In this document: one piece after another, positions 54,548 to 64,000 of the stretch
Position numbering within the stretch: the stretch's first letter is position 1
Layout of the letters: each line of letters begins with the position of its first letter
DNA from: Actinernus sp. WN-2022
Lineage: Eukaryota; Cnidaria; Anthozoa; Actiniaria; Actinernidae
NCBI GenBank assembly: GCA_030867875.1
Contig: JAOWCC010001589.1
Span: 73,369,537-73,433,536 of the forward strand
Length of the DNA stretch: 64,000 bases
Reading direction: 5' to 3'
Made by a program: the position numbers and the translations under genes
Notes under the pieces: generated by a model
What the model was told of the DNA's origin: nothing
What the model saw: only the letters and a program-made list of their open reading frames with translations
Database searches by the model: none

Positions 54548-56822
54548 CAGACACGTGATATGCATCACGTGACAGAGTACGAAGCATTTGCAACATGGCC
54601 GACGACGTGGAAGCGGTATAAGTTGTTCTTCTGTCTTGTTTTTCATCCTTTTCCTTTGTTCTTCGCACACAATTCGATTTTCCGTTCAGGGCTAGACTGC
54701 AGAATACCCCGCCACTTCGAAAGATCACTTGAAAACCCCTTGTAATATAAACTGTGCAAAATTATCCATGTAGCTCACAGGCAGCCCAATCTCAAGATTT
54801 GTGTATTTATACGCTTACAAATATCGCTTGAATAGTTCATATTATAAATCCTTCCAAAACATGAATGTTAGACAAATAAATACACGACTTCACCCTACAA
54901 TGTTTCAGTTGTGGTTATTCATACCTCTGAGCTCTTCTAGGGTCGTTTCCGCTGTTTTTTTTCGAACCTCTTTCCCTCACCTCCTAATATTAGGAAAAGG
55001 CTGGAAACAACCGACAAATATACGATGCATAACCTGTAATCTTTGCCACAAAAATCACACTTCGCTCACTCCAAATAACTCCAAACTATGGTAGGACATA
55101 GAAGAGGGTCTGAATGGGGTTAACTGACTACTGACAAACGGCCTTAAAAATAACTGACAACTAACAAATGACGATATTTTTACTGACAACCTAAAACTAA
55201 CTGACAACTGACCAATTAGTTTTTTGTGGGTCAAACATTGTAAATGTTCTCTAGTAATTATTAACTTGGGCTAACTGACAACTGACAAATGGCCAAAATT
55301 TTAGCTGACAACTGACATGTAGACCCCCCCATTCAGACCCTCTTTCAGTAATTTATAGCCACTTACGTTTCATTGCCAGACCTAGTCTCGTTATTCTGTG
55401 CTTTTAAGGTTTCTTGTACCACAGGCTTCCCAGACTCGACGTATATTTCCCGCTTATTAGTCTATTGGGTTACCTTCCGATCCGGTTAGGAGACAACCTC
55501 GGTCTGAAGAAGGACTTGGAAATGGGCGACAAAATGTTCGATTTCTCCAGAATGTGGTATCGCTGGATCTTAAAATTCGGGTTTGGATGAGTTCATTTAT
55601 CATTCTATGTCCTACCGTAGTTTCGAGTTATTTAGAGTGAGCGAAGTGTGATTTTTGTGGCAAAGATTACAGGTTATGCATCGTATATTTGTCGGTTGTT
55701 AGCTTCGCCAGACCGAGGCTATTTGACGGTTGGTCCTAACCGGCACTTCCGGCGTCCAACTTCGTTGGCTGCCAACCTCGAAGGACTTGAAAATGGGCGA
55801 CAAATTGTTTGATTTCTCCAGACTGTGGTATCGCTGGATCTTAAAATTGGGGTAGGGATAAGTTAATTTATCATTCTATGGCCTGCCGTAGTTTGGAGTT
55901 ATTTGGATTGAGCGAAGTGTGATTTTCGTGGCAAAGATTACAGGTTATGCATCGTATATTTGGTCAGTTGTCAGTTAGTTTTAGGTTGTCAGTTGTCAGT
56001 AAAAATATCGTCATTTGTCAGTTGTCAGTTATTTTTAAGGCCGTTTGTCAGTAGTCAGTTAACCCCATTCAGACCCTCTTCTATGTCCTACCATAGTTTG
56101 GAGTTATTTGGAGTGAGCGAAGTGTGATTTTTGTGGCAAAGATTACAGGTTATGCATCGTATATTTGTCGGTTGTTTCCAGCCTTTTCCTAATATTAGGA
56201 GGTGAGGGAAAGAGGTTCGAAAAAAAACAGCGGAAACGACCCTAGAAGAGCTCAGAGGTATGAATAACCACAACTGAAACATTGTAGGGTGAAGTCGTGT
56301 ATTTATTTGTCTAACATTCATGTTTTGGAAGGATTTATAATATGCGGATTGAACTATTCAAGCGATATTTGTAAGCGTATAAATACACAAATCTTGAGAT
56401 TGGGCTGCCTGTGTGTAGCTCAGATGTATTTAGACTCGTTCTATGAATGATTTGGGGTTGAAAATGGTTAAGGTTTTTTTTAATTTCAGGGTTAAGGTTT
56501 TAGAAGGGTTGTATGAAAATTTGAGAAAGTTTAAACTTTAACCTACAAAAATATAATTAGGCGTTACGGTGATAGGATCTGACATTATTGTTTTATGTAC
56601 AACTGAAATGTGGAATGAGCCCTGTTATTATATTAATGACTTCCCAAAACCTACACTATGGAAAATTGAGAGTATTTTATTTAAAATCGGATTCTGTGAG
56701 AAGAAAAAAGTCGATAAGTTCAGAAAAAGGATGAAAAACAAGACAGAAGAACGACTTACCGCTTCCACGCCGTCGGCCATGATGCAAATGCTTCGTACTC
56801 TGTCACGTGATGCATATCACGA
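54548..56822. mobile_element. 2.3-kb inverted-repeat element
   Basis: Outer ends gtgatatgcatcacgtgaca at 54555 and mirrored at 56822. Long inner arms (about 54790-55212 against 55960-56400) are almost identical. The same 77-residue ORF can be read from both arms on opposite strands, which shows it is repeat-derived. The centre holds further partial copies of the gcaaagattacaggttatgc block (three in all) and strings of ctgacaactgac. No transposase or target duplication recognised. Confidence 0.8.
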
Positions 56823-56854
56823 CCAATGAAGTCTGACCTTTTACAGCACAGGCT

Positions 56855-57250
56855 AACCATCCTCTCATTTTGTGTATTTGTCACTGATATTAATCAATTA
56901 TTTCGTAGCAAATTGTGAAATAAAATACCTTTTGACTGTATGTGTTGCTTTAGCGCGCGCTCATAATACGGCACGCTGACTACATAAAAAATACACACAT
57001 GCTAACCATCCTCTCATTTTGTGTATTTGTCACTGGTATTAATCCATTATTTCGTAGCAAATTAGTGAGATGAGCCACAGGAAGCCCGAGCTATATGTAA
57101 ACAAACCTGAGCCACAGGAAGCCCGAGCTGTATTATGAGCGTGTTTAAATCAACACATACAGTCAAAAGGTATTTTATTTCACAATTTGCTACGAAATAA
57201 TGGATTAATATCAGTGACAAATACACAAAATGAGAGGATGGTTAGCATGT
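56855..57250. mobile_element. TIR element with GCTAACCATCCTCTCATTTT ends
   Basis: The left end is mirrored at the right (gagaggatggttagc). A third, direct partial copy begins at about 57000 inside it. The interior has two copies of gagccacaggaagcccgagc. Confidence 0.7.
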
Positions 57251-57627
57251 GTTTACAGTAAGAGATGGTCATGTATCTTCGACAACTGGTGTTTCGCTAC
57301 TAGCATCAGCTTAGTCTTCGATCTTCCCATAGTAGGTATAGGACTGTTGCTCATTCGTCGAGGGCAAACATAGTACTGTTCATCTTGTGTGCGCAAGCAC
57401 TAAGGTCCTTAGGAGCACTGTGATCAGTCGTTAACCACAGGTCGCCCAGGATCACAAACAACAACAACAACTTTTATCAGCAGCCCATTACCAGGAGCGT
57501 ACCTATGTGATGGGTAGCGCCCACAGCACAGTAGACGATGTTGCTATTTATAGTCGCGAAGTTCTGGTATGCGATACGTTATCTTTTGTTCTCTTGCGCT
57601 TTAGTATTTTTAGCTGTTTGAACCGTG

Positions 57628-58430
57628 TTAATTACAATTTTTCAGTGATCCTGATTGGTAAAACAAAATCAAATGAATTAGATAGTTAAGTACGTTTGTA
57701 TTGTTCAGCCAGTAAATAATTATTAAGCTGTTTTGAAAAAAGAGAAAACGTTTGGACATTTCGAATTCAGAGATTGGGTGAGTTTCTGCCATTAGAAATA
57801 GTCTGTTTTCCAATATTCGTTCTAGCTTTATAAGGTTTGTAGAAGTTTTGTTTGGACGCGTATCTATACAGTGATTTATAAGTGTTGTGGGAATAGACGT
57901 CACAAGCATAACGAAACCAGCTGTCAAATTGAGTTGGGAGTCGGCTGCTATGCCACAGATGAGCAAATTTAAAGATATGTAATTGGAAAACATTTCCAAC
58001 TGTTAATACATCCAATAAGTTTAATAGTGGCAGCTGGAGCACTTTCAGTATCTTTTCCATATGATTTTGCAAACAAATTAATCTGAGGACTTTATTTTGT
58101 ATAGTTTGTAACTTTTGAATATGACATTTGTACGCATTTCCCCAAGCTATGCATGATTGCATATGAGATATATGGATAGATTAAAGTGTAATATAGTTGC
58201 TTCAACTGTTGGAGAGATAAATGTCTTAGCTTAGTAATAATTCCGGTGTTTTTTGCAATACGTGAGCTGAGATAGGATATGTGATGGTTCCAAGAAAGAG
58301 TGATATCAATTAATACACCTAAGTCTTTTATATGAGTTTTCCTTTCTATTGGATGTATCACGTTATCTTTACCTTTTAAATTTAAATTTATGTTAATTTA
58401 TCTTTTCTGGGCTGGCTTAAATATTATGTA
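57628..58430 (-). pseudogene. LINE 3' end (RT thumb/C-terminal region)
   Basis: Overlapping minus frames encode KDLGVLIDITLSWNHHISYL, then IAKNTGIITKLRHLSLQQLKQLYYTLIYPYI, then LQTIQNKVLRLI and DVYSHNTYKSLYRY. These are the post-catalytic segments of a non-LTR retrotransposon RT. Frames change at least twice. 5'-truncated and dead. It is of a different lineage from the LINEs at 14157 and 46300. Confidence 0.75.
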
Positions 58431-59990
58431 GTTAGTTAGTAACAGTGTTATTATAGGGAAATTACATCCGACCCTGAGTAAGTGTGTGTATGGGAAATTT
58501 TTCGTTCTCAGTTTTCGACAGAAATATTTAATAAAAATCCATACGATAGTCAATGAAATCTTATTTCATTGCGGCTTTTGAAATCTTTGGTATGATCAAG
58601 ACAATCCGACATGATAGGGACGGGATGCTCGTAGGAAAAATTGAATTCAACCCCTAAAAGATACCAATCTGGGCGTGGCTTGAGCTTAGTTTGGCCCCTA
58701 AAAGATAGGGCTGATTGTCTGTACATTTTTGAATGCTCTAATAAATGAGAGAACGCAGCATTCTATTAATTCAATAATTTATACCCAAGGGTGGTCACGG
58801 GCACCCTAGGACCCCCTCCCCACAGCTACTCCCCTGATCTCTTATCCGCAGGAGGACTGTTGTAGTTGAATGTCCTTTATGGTATCAAGTGATGTTCTTA
58901 TTGAAAACATGAATCGAGTCGTAACATTGAATGCATGTGTTGACAGCGCTGAATAACAATCTCGTACCCAGACCCTATTTACAGAATAACGTGACGCGCG
59001 TAGACTAGGGACGACTGTAGCGTATACAAAAATGGCGGAAATTTTAAAATGTAACGAGTACCTTCATATTTTCTGCGAATAATAAGAGTTTTGCTGGAAA
59101 GATAAGTCTGATTCAAATACTCAAACCATTTCCTCCAGAAACTGAGAAACAAAATGTTTTGGACAATGATTGGGCCACTAGGTGACTAGGATAAAATTGC
59201 CTTCAAACGCGAAATATTTACCGCCAAGAGTGTGTTTTCGGTAAAATTCCCACTTATTTACGCATCAGCTTTTTGTTTTCATTTTTGTGTTAGTGCATTA
59301 AGCATGTTAAGACCTGGTTCAGGGGTCAAATTTCGGGTAAAATCTGTTTTCGTTATTTCAGTACAGCCGAGTATGGTAAGTACGCCAAGTTTCTCACGAT
59401 AATAGGTATCGCCATTCTAGACTACCTGAAGTGGTTTGTGTGTAGTATTAGAACACGAAATCAGTAAATCAAAAACGCGGCTCCGAGTTTAAAACAGCTA
59501 GGATGATGAGTGGATATGTTTAGTGAAGGTTGAAGCCTTCAAGGGCACCCAACGACGTTTTCGGTTAAAAAGCTGTTAGCCTAAAACTTTCGGGTTTGAA
59601 AAAAGTGTCCCTAGAAAAATTGTTTTCTGAAATACTGGTTAGAAAATTTGTTCTTGAATCCCTAGAAAATTATAGAAGAAAAGGGAGACTAAAAGGTTTC
59701 CCCTAAAATATTCGTACGTCCCAATTCGTCTGATCAATAGAGTCAGAACAACACATTTTCATTCCCTAAGAATTGCCTAAAGGAAAAAAGAATCGCTAAA
59801 AAATTCGTACCTCCACAAAACTTTGCAACATGAAGTTCAGTACTTGGGCTAGAAAATTATTGTTTCTGTTCTGGACTTCTAACAAATTCGTAGGCCGGGA
59901 ATATTTTGCCATAGCGGTATTTTCGGTTGACGCGATTTCCACCTAGAAAATCCGAACAGCTAATAGCTTTCTAGAAATGGCTAGATAGGC
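57859..59990. repeat. Segmental duplication, copy A
   Basis: A block from the LINE remnant to ctagaaatggctagata is repeated at 61083-63853 in the same orientation with scattered substitutions and small indels. It includes recurring (c/t)ccctagaaaattg strings and the TIR-like start caagggcacccaacgacg at 59550. No gene is recognised in it. Confidence 0.8.
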
Positions 59991-60141
59991 TGTAGCCTGA
60001 TTTTCAGACGGTACGAGGTCGTCCGCTCACTTCCTCCCCCTCCCCGTCTGATGGACTTCATAGACTTTCGTGTTCCTGACGTCATAACGTCAACCAATCA
60101 GAGCGAACTTTACACTTTTGGCAAAGTCTGGAATTTAAGGA

Positions 60142-60330
60142 ATGTGCTCGCATATTTTTCTGAATGGCGTTGGGGAAGAACTTGAGCATTGTGTCGACCG
60201 AAGTTGTAAAGTTTTCAGGATTTCGAAGCTATATCCAGAGCAGAAGAAAGCATCGTTCATTCATCGAAACGATGTGTTTGTGAATCTACGTACGGGCTTT
60301 GGTAAATCACTAATCTTCCTCCGCTTATAA
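60142..60330 (+). pseudogene. RecQ-type DEAD helicase N-terminal fragment
   Basis: Encodes KLYPEQKKASFIHRNDVFVNL followed by RTGFGKSLIF, the Q-like and Walker A (motif I, normally PTGFGKS) regions of RecQ-family helicases. The Pro of motif I is Arg, and the frame stops 3 codons after LIF. The 100 bases before it hold tgacgtcataacgtc and ccaatcag (CRE- and CCAAT-like), so it may derive from a gene 5' end rather than a retrocopy. Only about 60 codons remain. Confidence 0.6.
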
Positions 60331-60859
60331 ATCTCATGCATTCAATAGATCTCAAACATTCTCCTAGGTTTTTGGCTTTTAGAAGATCAAATCTTTCATG
60401 CCATAATGTAAACTCCTAAATTATATCCAACAATGTTTTCATGTACTAGCTTTGTATTTAACAAAAGGTAAGAGGGAAACAATTAGGGAAATCAAAAGAC
60501 GTATATGTTTCCACAAGCGATGTTTTTTAAAACAAGTGTATATTTCAGGAATGTCATTAGAAGTCGACAACCGGCGAACTGTGGCATCTACTCTGGATAT
60601 TTCTGCCAGCTATACTATATATAAAGACAATGAATGCATTCTCATGTAAAATCTATATGTTGGGCATGTGCTACTGGTGGAGTCAAGATTTTGACATTCT
60701 GATCTGAGATAGGGTATACATGTTCTATTAAATTTTCGAAGGCAAGGTTTTTTCCTTTATTCTTGCCCTGTACATGTATAGTTTTTGTAAAAAGTGAAAT
60801 GGTGGAGTTATGTACTGACACCCTCGGATTATTCCTTTGAAGAAGATGTTTAATAGAAG

Positions 60860-61060
60860 TAAAATAATGCTGTACTCATATCTGAGTAATGATTACTCGA
60901 ATATAAAAGTAATTATTACTCACACATCAACTTACTCAAAATATAGTTGTTTCTACTCAGTATTTCGGATTAAATTTTTTACTCATATCATGAGTAAGTC
61001 TACTCAAAATATTGAGAAAAATAACTACTTTACTCAAAAAAAAGAGTAAGACGAACTCAA
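60860..61060. repeat. ACTCA/GAGTAA-rich stretch
   Basis: The hexamer tactca or its complement gagtaa occurs about ten times in 200 bases on both strands. Low-complexity repeat of unknown origin. Confidence 0.5.
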
Positions 61061-61082
61061 TTCTAAAAATGCATTTTTTGCA

Positions 61083-63853
61083 GTGTATCTATATAGTGAT
61101 TTATAAGTGTTGTGGGAATAGACGTCACAAGCATAACGAAACCAGCTGTCAAATTGAGTTGGGAGTCGGCTGCTATGCCACAGATGAGCACATTTAAAGA
61201 TATGTAATTGGAAAACATTTCCAACTGTTAATACATCCAATAAGTTTAATAGTGGCAGCTGGAACACTTTCAGTATCTTTTCCATATGATTTTGCAAAAA
61301 AAATTAATCTGAGGACTTTATTTTGTTTAGTTTGTAACTTTTGAATATGACATTTGTACGCACTTCCCCAAGCTATGCATGATTGCATATGAGATATATG
61401 GATAGATTAAAGTGTAATATAGTTGCTTCAACTGTTGGAGAGATAAATGTCTTAGCTTAGTAATAATTCCGGTGTTTTTTGCAATACGTGAGCTGAGATA
61501 GGATATGTGATGGTTCCAAGAAAGAGTGATATCAATTAATACACCTAAGTCTTTTATATTGGATGTATCACGTTATCTTTACCTTTTAAATTTATGTTAA
61601 TTTATCTTTTCTGGGCTGGCTTAAATATTATGTAGTTAGTTAGTAACAGTGTTTATAGGGAAATTATATCCGACCCTGAGTAAGTGTCTGTATGGGAAAT
61701 TTTCCGTTCTCAATTTTCGTCAGAAATATTTAATAAAAATCCATACGATAGTCAAAGAAATCTTATTTCATTTCGGCTTTGGAAATCTTTGGTATGATCA
61801 AGACAATCCCATATGATAGGGACGGGGATACTCGTAGGAAAAATTGAATTCAACCCCTAAAAGATACCAATCTGGGCGTGGCTTGAGCTTAGTTTGGCCC
61901 CTAAAAGATAGGGCTGATTGTCTGTACATTTTTGAATGCTCTAATAAATGAGAGAACGCAGCATTCTATTAATTCAATAATTTATACCCAAGGTGGTCAC
62001 GGGCACCCTAGGACCCCCTCCCCATGCACAGCTACTCCCCTGATCTCTTATCCGCAGGAGGACTGTTGTAGTTGAATGTCCTTTATGGTATCAAGTGATG
62101 TTCTTATTGAAAACATGAATCGAGTCGTAACATTGAATGCATGTGTTGACAGCGCTGAATAACAATCTCGTACCCAGACCCTATTTACAGAATAACGTGA
62201 CGCGCGTAGAAATTTTAAAATGTAACGAGTACCTTCATATTTTCTGCGAATAATAAGAGTTTTGCTGGAAAGATAAGTCTGATTCAAATACCGTCAAACC
62301 ATTTCCTCCAGAAACTGAGAAACAAAATGTTTTGGACAATGATTGGGCCACTAGGATAAAATTGCCTTCAAACGCGAAATATTTACCGCCAAGAGTGTGT
62401 TTTCGGTAAAATTCCCGCCGATTTACGCATCAGCTTTTTGTGTTCATTTTTGTGTTAGTGCATCAAGCATGTTAAGACCTGATTTCGGGTAAAATCTGTT
62501 TTCGTTATTTCAGTACAGCCGAGTATGGTAAGTACGCCAAGTTTCTCACGATAATAGGTATCGCCATTCTAGACTACCTTAAGTGGTTTGTGTGTAGTAA
62601 AACCTGACTTAGAACACGAAATCAGTAAATCACGAAACGCGGCTCCGAGTTTAAAACAGCTAGGATGATGAGTGGATATGTTTAGTGAAGGTTGAAGCCT
62701 TCAAGGGCACCCAACGACGTTTTCGGTTAAAAAGCCGTTAGCCTAAAACTTTCGGATTTGAAAAAAATGTCCCTAGAAAATTGTTTTCTGAAATACTGGC
62801 TAGAAAATTTGTTTTCAATCCCCTTGAATCCCTAGAAAATTATAGAAGAAAAGGGAGACTAAAAGGTTTCCCCTAAAATATTCGTACGTCCCAATTCGTC
62901 TGATCAATAGAGTCAGAACAACACATAAGGAAAAGGAAAAAAGAATCGCTAAAAAATTCGTACCTCCACAAAACTTTGCAACATGAAGTTACTCAAGCAT
63001 GTTAAGGCCTGGTTCAGTGGTCAAATTTCGGGTAAAAACTGTTTTCCTTATTTCAGCAGCCGAGTTTGATAAGTACGCCAAGTTTCTCACGATAATAGGT
63101 ATCGCCATTGTAGACTACCTGAAGTGGTTTGTGTGTAGTAAAACGTGTCACGTGGTCTGTCACGTGACTTAGAACACGAAATCAGTAAATCAAAAACGCG
63201 GCTCCGAGTTTAAAACAGCTAGGATGATGAGTGGATATGTTTAGTTAAGGTTGAAGCCTTTTACCTAAATCAGCTTAGAAAAGATGACTACAATGTTTCA
63301 TTAACGAGTAATTAAGGCGAAAATATGCAAAATAGGTCACGTGACTTTTCGTACCCTTAATATCTCCTTATCTTTACATGATAGTCATGTTTTCTAAGCG
63401 TGGTCTGAAACACTGCGGGAGGAGTAATGTTTTAGCAGGGTTACTTTATATTCATATGTTATCGTCGCAGCCGCATTTCACTTAAACGATTTTATATAAT
63501 TATGACGTCATCGATCACGTGATACGACAACCATCCATTAAATGTTTTTAAGGAAGTTGATATTAGTATTATGGTATAATTAGATTTTGTTTAAACTGTT
63601 ATTTCTGTCAGAAAACATTTTTTTTAACGTAAATCTAATTTCTGTTAAATGAACCAGGCCTAAACATGCTTGAGTACTTGGGCTAGAAAATTCTTGTTTC
63701 TGTTCTGGACTACTAACAAATTCGTAGGCCGGGAATATTTTGCCATTGCGGTATTTTCGGTTGACGCGATTTCCACCTAGAAAATCCGAACAGCTAATAG
63801 CTTTCTAGAATATGTCAAAAGACACTGAGTAGGCGCCTTAAAATGGCTAGATA
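61083..63853. repeat. Segmental duplication, copy B, with extra insertion
   Basis: Matches copy A (57859-59990) in order, but is enlarged by an insertion at about 62990-63676 whose ends are inverted (actcaagcatgttaaggcct, mirrored as aggcctaaacatgcttgagt). Copy A instead reads straight through there. The LINE 3' remnant within it (minus, about 61034-61560) duplicates that at 57628-58430. Confidence 0.8.
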
Positions 63854-63896
63854 AGCTGCACACAACTGGTTTCAAACGAATTTCAAAAAGTACTCG
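62705..63896. mobile_element. TIR element with GGGCACCCAACGA ends
   Basis: Left gggcacccaacgacg (from 62705), right inverted cgttgggtgccc (to about 63896). It contains the nested insertion 62990-63676. Only the left end is kept in copy A at about 59550. A gccttttacctaaatcagct block occurs at 63257 and again at 63911. Confidence 0.6.
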
Positions 63897-64000
63897 TTGG
63901 GTGCCCTTGAGCCTTTTACCTAAATCAGCTTAGAAAAGATGACTACAATGTTTCGTTAACGAGTAATTAAGGCGAAAATATGCAAAATAGGTCACGTGAC

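Noticed and set aside
54112..54558. 148-codon ORF as a gene
   Set aside because: The C-terminal part is translated minisatellite. The middle (MGADQSQVPANPQ) resembles a string I recall from many coral predicted proteins that come from an interspersed repeat.
54801..56321. Identical 77-residue ORFs on opposite strands as duplicated genes
   Set aside because: They are the two arms of one inverted repeat and show no domain.

Overview
The window looks like nuclear DNA of an anthozoan cnidarian, most likely a stony coral. It has intron-rich metazoan genes with GT-AG introns, an AT-rich background and a very dense load of small inverted-repeat transposons and LINEs. It also carries coral-type transposon-associated cysteine modules and a Polinton/PLV-like integrated element. 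I cannot name the species.

Layout. (1) 1-2975: right-hand part of a large DNA-virus-like (Polinton/adintovirus/PLV-type) element with three compact genes, one a VLTF3-like zinc-ribbon factor on the opposite strand. (2) 3230-5426, minus: the first three exons of a TMEM179-family membrane protein; its last exon is not in the window. (3) 5427-5897: a 470-bp head-to-head promoter region with a palindrome enclosing a YY1-like core. (4) 5898-29836, plus: a complete 13-exon PRPF39 gene (U1 snRNP-associated splicing factor, about 765 aa). Five of its introns hold seven copies of an H/ACA snoRNA-like sequence, three of them in a tandem array of about 840-bp units. (5) 29837-35032: convergent intergenic DNA with MITEs. 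(6) 35033-53289, minus: a five-exon GNMT gene (glycine N-methyltransferase). Its last exon carries two compensating one-base indels in homopolymers. Intron 1 contains an almost complete LINE and a ZAD-like pseudogene split by a transposon; introns 2-4 are full of TIR elements. (7) 53290-64000: no host gene recognised. This part is a mosaic of large inverted repeats, LINE 3' ends, a RecQ-type helicase fragment and a diverged direct segmental duplication of about 2 kb.

The most interesting signal is the intronic snoRNA family. In all seven copies the 5' hairpin keeps a GGCAAC/GTTGCC basal stem and an identical 8-nt guide strand, CGTTCCCT, while the 3' hairpins diverge. The guide strand fits a very conserved segment of large-subunit rRNA just after the A-loop. 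The host gene is itself a splicing factor, which fits the habit of hosting snoRNAs in RNA-processing genes.

Second, the MITEs share a precise architecture: TTAA target duplications and termini beginning AGTGC or AGG. One insertion into a LINE reading frame allows the empty site to be read exactly. Third, ZAD-like cysteine modules occur inside or next to TIR transposons at three separate places.

All protein family assignments are from recognition of translated sequence and were not checked by database search. Exon borders come from splice-site and phase agreement with the remembered human orthologues.
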